64,000 nt of DNA from Phyllobacterium lublinensis. GTDB taxonomy: Bacteria > Pseudomonadota > Alphaproteobacteria > Rhizobiales > Rhizobiaceae. A program made the translations under genes and the position numbers. Every line of letters starts with the position of its first letter. The stretch's first letter is position 1. The DNA lies in NCBI RefSeq assembly GCF_020164435.1, contig NZ_JAIUDQ010000013.1:62001-126000 (forward strand), written 5' to 3'. Below are positions 17,474 to 26,522 of the stretch, piece after piece. A model generated the notes under the pieces. The model was not told where the DNA came from. It saw nothing but the letters and a program-made list of their open reading frames with translations, and did not search any database.

Positions 17474-17959
17474 ATGGCTAGAGTGGAATTGGTCGTGAAT
17501 GGGCGTGCCGTCAAAGGCGAAGCCGAAGACCGCACATTGCTTGTGCATTTCCTGCGTGAAAACCTTGGATTGACCGGCACTCATGTCGGGTGTGACACAT
17601 CACAGTGCGGGGCATGCGTCGTCCATGTCGATGGCATGGCTGTCAAATCCTGCACGATGCTGGCGGCCCAGGCCTCGGGCTCGACTGTAACGACGATCGA
17701 AGGCCTCGGTGCCAATGGTGAACTGCATCCGCTTCAGATCGCGTTCCGTGAAAATCATGCACTTCAGTGCGGGTTCTGCACGCCCGGCATGATCATGAGC
17801 TCTGCCGACATGATCAGACGGCACCCCAACGGACTTGATGAAGCAACAGTGCGGGCCGAACTCGAAGGCAATATCTGCCGTTGCACCGGCTACCACAACA
17901 TCGTCAAGGCAGTGCTTGATGCATCGGACAAGAGCAAGGCGGCCGTACAGGCCATCTGA
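17474..17959 (+). CDS. coxS: CoxS-like [2Fe-2S] subunit of a molybdenum hydroxylase
   Basis: A 161-residue iron-sulfur subunit. The plant-type ferredoxin cluster site is [16 protein letters not shown]; the C-terminal four-helix cluster site has CGFCTPGM and CRCTGY. All eight cysteines are present. The ATG at 17474 has GGGAGG upstream. It is the first gene of an S-L-M cluster and passes electrons from the molybdenum site to the FAD subunit. Small subunits of CO dehydrogenases and of other hydroxylases cannot be told apart by sequence. Confidence 0.93.
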   Translation: MARVELVVNGRAVKGEAEDRTLLVHFLRENLGLTGTHVGCDTSQCGACVVHVDGMAVKSCTMLAAQASGSTVTTIEGLGANGELHPLQIAFRENHALQCGFCTPGMIMSSADMIRRHPNGLDEATVRAELEGNICRCTGYHNIVKAVLDASDKSKAAVQAI

Positions 17960-18042
17960 ACATCTGGTTTCAACGTGCAGTCGCAGTTGCCTGAAGCACA
18001 CTCGCTCCTCTTGGCAAACGCCTGCGACAGGGAGAAGTCATT

Positions 18043-20388
18043 ATGGGTCTTGAAGGCATAGGTGCACGGGTCCTTCGCAAGGAGGATAAGAGATTCATCA
18101 CAGGCAAGGGCCGGTATACCGACGACATGGTCGTGCCCGGGATGAAGCACGCCGCCTTCGTCCGCAGCCCGCACGCCCACGCGAAGATAATCGCCATCGA
18201 CACAGAGGCGGCGAAAAAGATGCCGGGAGTCATCGGCGTCCTCACCGGCGCCGAGCTGAAGGCCGATGGTATCGGCAACCTGATCTGCGGGTGGATGATT
18301 CACTCGAAGGATGGCAGCCCGATGAAGATGGGCGCCTGGTCGCCGCTTGCAACCGACGCTGTGCGCTATGTCGGAGATGCGGTTGTTCTCGTGGTTGCGG
18401 ACACCAAAGGGCAGGCACGTGATGCCGCAGAGGCTGTTGACATAACTTATGACGAGCTACCTGTCGTGGTGAACGCGGTTGCCGCACTCGAGCAGGGCGC
18501 ACCGCAACTCCATCCCGAGGCACCAGGCAATCTGATATTTGACTGGGACCTGGGTGACGAAAAGGCAACGAATGAAGCCTTTGCCAATGCATCCCATGTC
18601 ACCAGGCTTGACATCGTCAACAACCGCCTCGTGCCGAATGCAATGGAGCCTCGCGCTACCCTTGGCGTTTATGACGCTGGAGAGGACCATTACACCTGCT
18701 GGACGACATCGCAGAACCCCCATGTTGCGCGTCTGGTCATGAGCGCATTCTACAATGTGGCACCCGAGAACAAGCTGCGTGTCATTGCTCCCGACGTGGG
18801 TGGCGGCTTTGGGTCGAAAATCTTCATCTATCCGGAGGAAGTCATCTGCCTTTGGGCATCGAAGAAGACGGGGGTGCCGGTAAAATGGGCAGCAGATCGC
18901 AGCGAAAGCTTCCTGGCCGATGCCCATGGCCGCGACCACGCCACCCACGCGGAGCTCGCGTTCGACAAGGACAACAAGATACTCGGTCTCAAAGTGCAGA
19001 CGGTCGCCAATCTGGGCGCTTACATGTCGCTGTTTTCAAGCTCCGTGCCGACATATCTCTACGCGACGCTGCTTTCCGGACAGTATGACATCCCGGCGAT
19101 CCATGCCAATGTGAAGGCGGTTTACACCAACACGGCACCCGTGGACGCCTATCGCGGGGCAGGACGCCCGGAGGCCAGTTTTGTGCTCGAGCGCATCATT
19201 GAGACCGCGGCACGTGAACTGAAGATCTCGCCGGCCGAACTTCGCAGGAAGAATTTCATTCGGTCCTTCCCGCACCAGACCCCAGTGATCATGACCTATG
19301 ATGCCGGGGACTTCGATGCGACGCTCGACGCGGCCACGAAGGTCGCTGATTATGACGGGTTCGAGGATCGCCGCGAGGAAGCTGCCAAGCGCGGCAAGCT
19401 GCGCGGTATTGGCTTGAGCTGCTACATCGAAGCCTGCGGCATCGCCCCCTCGGCAGCCGTCGGCTCGCTCGGCGCCGGCGTCGGATTGTGGGAAAGCGCC
19501 GAAGTACGGGTAAATGCAGTCGGCACCATCGAAATTCTCACCGGCTCGCACTCCCATGGGCAAGGCCACGAAACGACCTTTGCTCAACTCGCCGCAGAGC
19601 GTTTTGGCGTCCCGATCGACAGCGTCTCCATCGTGCACGGCGATACTGACAAGGTCCAGATGGGAATGGGCACATATGGCTCCCGTTCGGGCGCCGTCGG
19701 CATGTCCGCCATCGTGAAGGCGCTGGACAAGGTTGAGGCCAAGGCGAAGAAGATTGCCGCCCATCTTCTCGAGGCCGACGAGGCCGACATCGAGATCAAG
19801 AACGGTGATGTGAAAGTGGCCGGCACCGACAAGTCGCTGCCCTGGTTCCAAGTCGCACTTGCCGCCTACACCGCACACAACCTCCCTGCCGGCATGGAGC
19901 CGGGATTGAAGGAGGGAGCCTTCTACGATCCATCCAATTTCACCTTCCCCGGCGGTTGCCATATTTGCGAAGTGGAGATCGACCCCGAGACCGGAACAAC
20001 GGAGATCGTCCAATTTGTGGCGGCCGATGATTTCGGCAAGATCATCAATCCGATGATTGTTGAAGGACAGGTTCATGGCGGGTTGGCCCAGGGAATTGGT
20101 CAGGCACTTCTTGAAGGCACGCATTATGATGACAGCGGGCAACTGCTGACTGCAAGCTTCATGGATTATACGATGCCGCGCGCACAGGATCTGCCATCCT
20201 TCAAGATCATGACGACGGAAACGGTATGTCCGTCCAATCCGCTTGGCATAAAGGGCTGTGGCGAGGCCGGAGCGATCGGCTCGCCGCCCGCCGTGATCAA
20301 CGCGATTACCGATGCAATTCACAACAACAATCTGGCCATGCCGGCGTCACCGCAAACGGTATGGGCCGCCATCCAGGCCGGCAAGTAA
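18043..20388 (+). CDS. coxL: CoxL-like molybdopterin subunit, form II signature
   Basis: A 781-residue large subunit of the xanthine oxidase/CO dehydrogenase family: GKGRYTDDMVVPGMKHAAFV at the start, VGGGFGSKIF, and a C-terminal CGEAGAIGSPPAV with the catalytic Glu. The active-site loop reads AYRGAGR (residues about 369-375), the form II or BMS signature; true form I CO dehydrogenases have AYxCSFR with a Cys near copper. It probably oxidises another substrate or CO poorly. The gene starts 83 bases after coxS, with GGGAG upstream. Confidence 0.92.
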   Translation: MGLEGIGARVLRKEDKRFITGKGRYTDDMVVPGMKHAAFVRSPHAHAKIIAIDTEAAKKMPGVIGVLTGAELKADGIGNLICGWMIHSKDGSPMKMGAWSPLATDAVRYVGDAVVLVVADTKGQARDAAEAVDITYDELPVVVNAVAALEQGAPQLHPEAPGNLIFDWDLGDEKATNEAFANASHVTRLDIVNNRLVPNAMEPRATLGVYDAGEDHYTCWTTSQNPHVARLVMSAFYNVAPENKLRVIAPDVGGGFGSKIFIYPEEVICLWASKKTGVPVKWAADRSESFLADAHGRDHATHAELAFDKDNKILGLKVQTVANLGAYMSLFSSSVPTYLYATLLSGQYDIPAIHANVKAVYTNTAPVDAYRGAGRPEASFVLERIIETAARELKISPAELRRKNFIRSFPHQTPVIMTYDAGDFDATLDAATKVADYDGFEDRREEAAKRGKLRGIGLSCYIEACGIAPSAAVGSLGAGVGLWESAEVRVNAVGTIEILTGSHSHGQGHETTFAQLAAERFGVPIDSVSIVHGDTDKVQMGMGTYGSRSGAVGMSAIVKALDKVEAKAKKIAAHLLEADEADIEIKNGDVKVAGTDKSLPWFQVALAAYTAHNLPAGMEPGLKEGAFYDPSNFTFPGGCHICEVEIDPETGTTEIVQFVAADDFGKIINPMIVEGQVHGGLAQGIGQALLEGTHYDDSGQLLTASFMDYTMPRAQDLPSFKIMTTETVCPSNPLGIKGCGEAGAIGSPPAVINAITDAIHNNNLAMPASPQTVWAAIQAGK

Positions 20389-20402
20389 GGGAGACAAGCG
20401 CC

Positions 20403-21212
20403 ATGTATGAGACACAGTATCATCGCGCCACCTCCGTCGAAGGTGCGGCAAGATTGATGGGTGAGGCGCAGGACGGCAAATATCTTGCCGGTGGCATGAC
20501 TCTGATTCCGACGATGAAGCAACGGCTGGCATCACCATCCGACCTTATCGATTTGCGGCGGATCGATGCCCTGAAAGGTATCAAGATCGACGGCCGCAAG
20601 GTTCGGATTGGCGCAGTAACGACGCATTCGGAAGTCGCGACCAATGAGGAACTCGCCAAAATCTGTCCGGCGATCACCAGCCTTGCCGGCCATATCGGTG
20701 ACCCCCAAGTGCGCAACATGGGTACGATAGGCGGCTCGATTGCCAACAACGATCCGGCCGCGGACTATCCGTCAGCCATGTTGGCGCTGGAAGCTACAAT
20801 TATCACCAACCAGCGTTCCGTACCAGCTTCGGCGTTTTTCGTAGGCTTGTTTGAAACGGCGCTTGAACCGGAAGAGATAATCACCGCAGTGGAATTCACC
20901 GCTCCGGACAAAGCCGCGTACAAGAAATTTCCCAATCCGGCATCGCTCTATGCCATGGCGGGTGTTTTTGTTGCCAGATCGGGTGACCAGATCCGGGTTG
21001 CCGTTACGGGCGCGGGTGAAAACGGCGTCTTCCGGCTCAACGATGCCGAGACGGCCCTGGCCACAAGCTTCACTCCGTCCGCACTGGACAAACTGTCGGT
21101 CAATCCGGACGGACTTTTGTCCGATTTGCACGCCACTGCGGACTATCGTGCCAACCTTGTGAAAGTGATGGCAAAACGCGCTGTTGCGGAGATTGCCAAC
21201 CGTCCGATGTGA
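20403..21212 (+). CDS. coxM: CoxM-like FAD-binding subunit
   Basis: A 269-residue flavin subunit with the two FAD motifs of the family, AGGMTLIP (residues about 29-36) and TIGGSIANNDPAADYPSAM (about 107-125). The ATG at 20403 follows GGGAG and lies 14 bases after the coxL stop; the longer open frame overlaps coxL and is rejected. It takes electrons from the [2Fe-2S] subunit. The order S-L-M, rather than M-S-L, agrees with form II clusters. Confidence 0.92.
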   Translation: MYETQYHRATSVEGAARLMGEAQDGKYLAGGMTLIPTMKQRLASPSDLIDLRRIDALKGIKIDGRKVRIGAVTTHSEVATNEELAKICPAITSLAGHIGDPQVRNMGTIGGSIANNDPAADYPSAMLALEATIITNQRSVPASAFFVGLFETALEPEEIITAVEFTAPDKAAYKKFPNPASLYAMAGVFVARSGDQIRVAVTGAGENGVFRLNDAETALATSFTPSALDKLSVNPDGLLSDLHATADYRANLVKVMAKRAVAEIANRPM

Positions 21213-21238
21213 CGGCCGGCGAGAGATGCACAGGGCGG

Positions 21239-22201
21239 CTACGCGGCGCAGAGCGCCGCTTTTGCCGCATGATATTCGCGTTCCAGTTGTGCAACCAGAT
21301 TGCCGGCAGGGAGGACTTCCTTGACGGCAGCGATGCCCTGGCCACAACCCCAAATGTCCTTCCACGCCTTGGCACCAGTCGTTGCGGCTTCAAAATCCAT
21401 CTTGGACGGATCCGCTTCCGGCAGGTGTTCGGGGTCCATGCCTGCATTGGCGATGGATGGCTTCAGATAGTTGCCGTGGATCCCGGTAAAGTAGTTCGAG
21501 TAGACGATGTCGGATGAGGTGGATCCGACGATCATCTGCTTGTAGCCGTCTACGGCGCGTGCCTCGTCGGTAGCAATGAAGGGCGAGCCTATATAGGCCA
21601 GGTCAGCACCCATGGCCTGTGCGCCCAAAATGGCGCGGCCTGTGGCGATGGCCCCGGACAGGAGGAGCGGTCCGTCGAACCATTCCCGGATCTCCTGGAC
21701 GAGGGCGAAGGGTGAGAGCGGACCTGCATGACCGCCGGCCCCCGCAGCAACGGCAATCAACCCATCTGCACCCTTGCGGATCGCGGAATTCGCGTGACGG
21801 TTGTTGATTATGTCGTGGAGGACGATGCCACCGTAGGTATGAATCGCCTCATTGACTTCGGGAACCGCTCCCAGGGACGAGATAACGATAGGAACCTTGT
21901 ACTTGACGCACATGGTCAGATCGTGTTCGAGCCGCTTGTTGGATCGGTGGACAATCTGGTTGACAGCGAAGGGGGCGGCCGGGCGATGGGGATTTTTCTC
22001 GTCGTGGTTGCGCAACTCTTCGGTAATCTGCGCCAGCCATTCGTCAAGCTGGGCTTCGGGCCGGGCATTCAAAGCCGGAAAGGAGCCGACTATACCAGCC
22101 TTGCACTGGGCGATGACAAGCGGTGGATGCGAAACGATGAATAGCGGCGCTCCCACAACCGGAATACGCAGCTTGGTTTTCAGAATGTCCGGCAGAGCCA
22201 T
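21239..22201 (-). CDS. Nitronate monooxygenase family flavoprotein
   Basis: A 320-residue TIM-barrel flavin enzyme of the 2-nitropropane dioxygenase family: LRIPVVGAPLFIVSHPPLV at the start, GAVPEV, IAVAAGAGGHAGPLSPFAL, the FMN phosphate region LLLSGAIATGRAILGAQAMG and DLAYIGSPFIATDEA. It would oxidise alkyl nitronates, or serve a related FMN role in lipid metabolism. ATG 22201 is backed by GGGAG; the longer frame would run through the operator upstream. It faces the cox genes tail to tail and shares an upstream palindrome with the beta-oxidation operon. Confidence 0.88.
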   Translation of the reverse strand: MALPDILKTKLRIPVVGAPLFIVSHPPLVIAQCKAGIVGSFPALNARPEAQLDEWLAQITEELRNHDEKNPHRPAAPFAVNQIVHRSNKRLEHDLTMCVKYKVPIVISSLGAVPEVNEAIHTYGGIVLHDIINNRHANSAIRKGADGLIAVAAGAGGHAGPLSPFALVQEIREWFDGPLLLSGAIATGRAILGAQAMGADLAYIGSPFIATDEARAVDGYKQMIVGSTSSDIVYSNYFTGIHGNYLKPSIANAGMDPEHLPEADPSKMDFEAATTGAKAWKDIWGCGQGIAAVKEVLPAGNLVAQLEREYHAAKAALCAA

Positions 22202-22608
22202 GTCGCATCTCCCATGCAGTAAACTTTGACGTTTTCGTAAACGTAATTCTTTTAGCAGACCGCTAGCAATGAGCAAGTCAAAGGTGATAAATTCCGGGTT
22301 CCGTGCGCAACTTTCCAGTAAAAGGGTGGGGCTATTGCGCCCGAAATATGTACGAATTTCTCGGAATCGGGCTCCATGTTCAACCCTATTTGTTCAATGA
22401 TCGCGCTGGACGTTGGTCAGGGAGTGCCGGTTCCAGAATCAAGATGGAGCGCCCGGACTGCACGTTGCCGGGCCTTGCAGCATAAATTGGTGCGTCCGGG
22501 TTCATATAGACTAAACTGCCATCATTGCGCCGCGAGAGTCTTGAATAAGCAGTCAAATAGGCTATGGCTACCCATTCACAAGAGCCGCTTTGAGGGGACA
22601 TCGTCGAG
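22202..22608. other. Divergent intergenic region, 407 bases
   Basis: No gene is supported here. It holds the palindrome at 22228-22245 close to the nitronate monooxygenase start and must hold the promoter of the membrane-protein gene at 22609. I see no RNA gene or repeat. Confidence 0.5.
22228..22245. promoter_or_regulatory. Operator-like palindrome, copy A (shared with beta-oxidation operon)
   Basis: GACGTTT-TCGT-AAACGTA, 27 bases upstream of the nitronate monooxygenase start codon. The arms and the four-base spacing match the perfect palindrome at 30341-30370. Confidence 0.6.
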
Positions 22609-23679
22609 TTGGAAGCGATCGAGCAAGCGATCCGGAACGCGTTGGCGAAATCGGATGCCAACAACCCTGCCATTCGTCAGAAAATCTACGAATCCGCTTG
22701 GGGTGCTCATGAGCGTTCATTGGCGGCCAACGGCGCGCTTGACGATGACCAGCGTGAAGATCGCCGTGAGCGGCTGAAAGCATCGATCATCCGCATAGAA
22801 AAAGAGATCCAGACAGTAGGTGAACTGACGCCTCCACCTCCGCCCGCTTCGGTCGAAGAGCGGCTCGAACCCGTGATGCCTGACGATACTATTCCGTCAA
22901 TCGAACCTGCATCCAGGGTGGAGCCGACGCTCAGTGCCATGCCGGAGGCCAACCTCGGCACGCCTGACTCCGTAGCGGAAGAAGCAGTTGTTGCCGACAA
23001 TTACCGGCCGGAACGCCTGCAGCAACGGGGGAGCCGCAAAACTGAGCACAAGAAAGCGAGCGGGTTCAGCAAGCTTCTTATTCTTTTCGCTTTGCTGGCA
23101 GTTGCATTGGGGCTGCTGTGGGTTGTCGCATCCGGGATCGTCAATCAGAAACCGTCCAGTGCCCCGCCGATGACTGCAGACACTCGAACCAACAGTGAGA
23201 GCCAGGAACCGGTAAAGGAAGGACAGGTTGCGTCAGAAAGCACTTGGATCACGATTTTCGATCCGGCCGATTCCACCGGTGTGTCTGTGGCCGGTCGAGC
23301 AATGGCCAGTGTCGATGGCGACCAACTGGAGAAGTTCCTGCGCATCAAATCTCCCGGCGAGGCTGACGACATCAGCTTTGCTGTGGGGCAGGGCGTTCTA
23401 GAGCAGCTGGTGGGGACGAACGCTGTCTTCGATATCATTGCCAAGACGCAGGATGGTACGAGTACACAGATCGCGGTTAGTTGTGACTTCGGCAATCTCG
23501 GTGATTGCGGGCGTACCCGTTTCGATGTTTCGGATGCCAATGGCGAGTATCTGGTGCAGAAACAGTTTCCCGCGGACAAGCAGCCAGCCGCTGGCGGCGT
23601 CATAAAAATCAACTCTGATGTTTCCCAGGCTGGAAAGTCGGTCGACATCATCTCCATCCGCGTCCAGATCACGAACTGA
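22609..23679 (+). CDS. Single-span membrane protein of unknown function
   Basis: 356 residues starting with TTG. The N-terminal cytoplasmic part (about 1-145) is acidic and proline-rich (LTPPPPPASVEERLEP), followed by one membrane segment (about 154-174, LLILFALLAVALGLLWVVAS) and a periplasmic domain of about 150 residues with SVAGRAMASVDGDQLEKFL and CDFGNLGDCGRTRFDV. I recognise no catalytic motif; it looks like a conserved rhizobial envelope protein. Its stop overlaps the start of the methyltransferase gene, so the two are coupled. Confidence 0.75.
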   Translation: MEAIEQAIRNALAKSDANNPAIRQKIYESAWGAHERSLAANGALDDDQREDRRERLKASIIRIEKEIQTVGELTPPPPPASVEERLEPVMPDDTIPSIEPASRVEPTLSAMPEANLGTPDSVAEEAVVADNYRPERLQQRGSRKTEHKKASGFSKLLILFALLAVALGLLWVVASGIVNQKPSSAPPMTADTRTNSESQEPVKEGQVASESTWITIFDPADSTGVSVAGRAMASVDGDQLEKFLRIKSPGEADDISFAVGQGVLEQLVGTNAVFDIIAKTQDGTSTQIAVSCDFGNLGDCGRTRFDVSDANGEYLVQKQFPADKQPAAGGVIKINSDVSQAGKSVDIISIRVQITN

Positions 23680-24593
23680 TGGCGCGCGCATTTCTATCTT
23701 CCGGGGATATGATCGCCGACCGGCGTTCCTCCTATGCGGACATGTTGTTTGAATCCGGCGATCATGCTGCCGCGGCTGATCTGATGCGCCAGGCGTTGGA
23801 AATCGTACCGCAATGGGCGGCCGGCCTGTTCCGCCTCGGCGAAATGGAGGCGGCGGCCGGTGAGCACGATGCGGCAGCCCGTGCCTGGAACCGCGTGCTC
23901 GAGCTTGATCCGGCAGACCGGTTTGGTGCGGCGTTGAAGCTTGCGGCTGCTGGCCATGCAAAGGCTCCCCACACGCCGCCCACGGCCTATGTCGAAACGC
24001 TCTTTGACGCCTATGCCCCGACCTTTGAGGCTGCGCTCGTGGAGCGTTTGGACTACCGCGTGCCTGAATTGCTGGCGAATGCCATTCATGCGTCTGCGCC
24101 TGGAAGGCAATTTCGGTCCGTGCTCGACCTCGGCTGCGGTACAGGGCTGATGGGCACCCACATCCGTGCCGCAGCGGATTACCTGGCCGGCACGGACCTC
24201 TCGGACGCCATGCTGCAGAAGGCTGCGGAAAAGCATGTCTATGACAGCTTGGCAAAAGGTGATGTCAACGAGCTGGACGCGGCTTCGAACAGCGCGGATC
24301 TCGTCATCGCCGCAGATGTTTTCGTTTACGTCGGTGATCTCGATCAAGCTTTCGCCAATGTCGCGCGAGTCCTCGTACGGGACGGCCTCTTTGCGTTTTC
24401 GGTCGAGCATGATGCAGGTGACCGCGACGAGCCAGCTCTCCAATCTTCGCTGCGTTATACGCACTCCGAAGCCTATGTGCGCCGTCTTCTCGCGGAGCAT
24501 GCCTTGGTCCCCGTGAGCATCCAGCGCGAGCAGATACGCCTCGATCGAGGGGAGGCTCTCCAGGGGCTCATCGCAGTCGCCAAGGCGAACTGA
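23679..24593 (+). CDS. TPR-containing SAM-dependent methyltransferase
   Basis: 304 residues. Residues about 15-90 form two or three TPR units (GDHAAAADLMRQALEIVPQ, GEHDAAARAWNRVLELDP). The methyltransferase domain follows, with motif I VLDLGCGTGLMG (about 148-159), TDLSDAMLQKA and ADLVIAADVFVYVGDL. The methyl acceptor is probably a protein or small molecule recognised through the TPR part. The ATG overlaps the upstream stop. Its stop abuts the stop of the convergent gene within the palindrome TGATCA. Confidence 0.88.
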   Translation: MARAFLSSGDMIADRRSSYADMLFESGDHAAAADLMRQALEIVPQWAAGLFRLGEMEAAAGEHDAAARAWNRVLELDPADRFGAALKLAAAGHAKAPHTPPTAYVETLFDAYAPTFEAALVERLDYRVPELLANAIHASAPGRQFRSVLDLGCGTGLMGTHIRAAADYLAGTDLSDAMLQKAAEKHVYDSLAKGDVNELDAASNSADLVIAADVFVYVGDLDQAFANVARVLVRDGLFAFSVEHDAGDRDEPALQSSLRYTHSEAYVRRLLAEHALVPVSIQREQIRLDRGEALQGLIAVAKAN

Positions 24594-25385
24594 TCAGTCC
24601 TTGCGGAATACCAGACGGCCCATCCATCCAGTCACAACGGCGAGGAAGACAGCGAAGAGACCGTAGAGAAGGCTGTGCTGGTTGGCGGCCCGGTAAATGC
24701 GAAACTCCAGACCTGCCTTGACGATGTTGAGGCTCGTGGCGCTCTCTCGCAGAAATTCACCATTCCGGAATAGGTAGGCTCGCGCCACGTGCTTGCCGAC
24801 CGGCACATTGGCCGGTAGAGAAAGCGTCGCGCGGAACAAGGTCGATGACAGGAATTGCACATCTCCCATGCGTTGGCTGTAAAGCTTTTGCTTCAGCTTC
24901 AGTCGCGGCAGTTCCGTGGAGAACTCCCTCAGCGTGGCACTTGATCCAAAGCTGTCCGGCATTGGTTCATAGAATATATTGTTGATGCCGAGACCGAGCT
25001 GGGCAAACACCTTCGGTGTAGTGATGTCCTGCAGGCTGCGCGTCGATGCAAGCGAGTAGGATGCCGGTATGTGCTGGAAAGTTACCGATTCCGTGTTAAC
25101 CCAGATGCCGAAGAAACGGTCCTTGCGGCGTACGACGAAATCACGTTCCGGGCCTTGCAGAATGACGACCACATCATAGCGACCCTGGCGCTGGATCAAC
25201 GGGTCCGCATTGTCCAAGGCACCAAAGACCGTCAGATCGGTTCCACGGAAACCAGACGTAATCGCTATGGTGTCGGTAGAAAGTCCGATTTCTACCGTTT
25301 CCTTGTTCAACGGTTGCTGGGCAAAGGCGGCTGCAGCTGTTCCGAGCCAGATCGCCAATGCCAGGGCTTTGGCGCACATGCTCAT
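24594..25385 (-). CDS. TIGR02186 family periplasmic/membrane protein
   Basis: A 263-residue protein with signal peptide (ALALAIWLGTAAAAFAQQ), a beta-rich extracytoplasmic domain (VEIGLSTDTIAITSGFRGTDL, GRYDVVVILQGPERDFVVRRK) and one C-terminal membrane helix (LLYGLFAVFLAVVTGWMG). This is the alphaproteobacterial family usually found beside a TauE/SafE permease. Here its ATG overlaps the permease stop by four bases. Its role in sulfur-compound export is inferred from the pairing only. Confidence 0.85.
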   Translation of the reverse strand: MSMCAKALALAIWLGTAAAAFAQQPLNKETVEIGLSTDTIAITSGFRGTDLTVFGALDNADPLIQRQGRYDVVVILQGPERDFVVRRKDRFFGIWVNTESVTFQHIPASYSLASTRSLQDITTPKVFAQLGLGINNIFYEPMPDSFGSSATLREFSTELPRLKLKQKLYSQRMGDVQFLSSTLFRATLSLPANVPVGKHVARAYLFRNGEFLRESATSLNIVKAGLEFRIYRAANQHSLLYGLFAVFLAVVTGWMGRLVFRKD

Positions 25386-26335
25386 GTCGCCCCCGTCGCA
25401 ATCGCGAGCGAGATCGAATAAAGGTCATCGGGTGTCACGAAAAGCTCTATGGCAAGACGCAAGCCAACCGCAAGGACAAGCAATGCAAGCAGCGCGCGCA
25501 GTTGCTCGCCTCGCAATTTTTGGCCAATTCGAGCGCCATATTGCGCTCCAACGACACCGCCTGACATGAGTAGCATTGCCAGGACGATATCGACGGACTG
25601 GTTGGTTGTCGCCTGCATCACCGTCGCGAAGGCGGTGACGAATACGATCTGGTACAGCGATGTGCCGATAACGACGTTCGTCGGTACCTTGAGCAAGTAG
25701 ATCATGGCGGGAACCATGATGAAGCCACCACCGACGCCCATGATGGACGACAGAAAGCCGATCGCTCCACCAAGAACGAGCACAGGAATGATGCTCACAT
25801 AGATTTTGGATTGGCGAAACCGCATCTTGAATGGCAGGCGGTGCACCCAATTGTGCTGGCCGGGCTTCTTCAAAGTGGCGAGTTGTCCTGCCCGCGCCCG
25901 GCGCATCGACTGGACGCTTTCATACAGCATCAAACCGCCGACAGTGCTCAGAAAAACCACATAGAGCAGGGAGACGATCAGGTCGAGCTGGCCGAGTTCC
26001 CGCAAGAGCACGAACACGTATATGCCGACGGCGGCGCCGATGATGCCGCCGATCACCAGCAAGGATCCGAGCTTGATGTCGAGCGTACCTCGCCTGAAAT
26101 GCGTCAGTGCACCACTGAACGACGAGGCAATGACCTGATTGGCACCGGTGGCAACCGCAACTGCAGGTGGAATATTGTAAAAGATCAGCAGCGGCGTAAT
26201 CAGAAAGCCACCACCCACACCGAACATGCCCGACAGGAATCCGACCGCCGCTCCCATGCCGAAGAGCACGAAGATATTGACCGAGATCTCGGCTATAGGT
26301 AGGTAAATACCCAATACAAACCCCAAACTCATCAT
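25382..26335 (-). CDS. TauE/SafE family sulfite/sulfonate exporter
   Basis: About 317 residues with 7-8 membrane helices and the two family repeats GFLSGMFGVGGGFLITPLL and GFLSSIMGVGGGFIMVPAM. It would move sulfite, sulfoacetate or a similar sulfur anion across the inner membrane. No Shine-Dalgarno sequence is evident; I take the ATG at 26335, with another at 26332 and a GTG at 26362 as alternatives. A dyad TACGACG-C-CGTCGTA (26341-26355) lies just upstream of this start. Confidence 0.88.
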   Translation of the reverse strand: MMSLGFVLGIYLPIAEISVNIFVLFGMGAAVGFLSGMFGVGGGFLITPLLIFYNIPPAVAVATGANQVIASSFSGALTHFRRGTLDIKLGSLLVIGGIIGAAVGIYVFVLLRELGQLDLIVSLLYVVFLSTVGGLMLYESVQSMRRARAGQLATLKKPGQHNWVHRLPFKMRFRQSKIYVSIIPVLVLGGAIGFLSSIMGVGGGFIMVPAMIYLLKVPTNVVIGTSLYQIVFVTAFATVMQATTNQSVDIVLAMLLMSGGVVGAQYGARIGQKLRGEQLRALLALLVLAVGLRLAIELFVTPDDLYSISLAIATGAT

Positions 26336-26522
26336 GGTGCTACGACGCCGTCGTAACACCACAATGACAGCAATTCTTTAAGGTTTCTTGCCCTCTCGAC
26401 GGGCTTGAGTCAAACACTGACTCAATGTTGCGGGACATACCGGTTCAAACACGAAACCAATTGTCGCAACAACGGGGTAGCTGCTGTTTTTAACCAGAAC
26501 TATGCTTGGAAATGCAAGGTGC

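Noticed and set aside
19036-20322. 428-codon open frame antisense to coxL
   Set aside because: Fully inside coxL on the other strand; no ribosome site or family motif.
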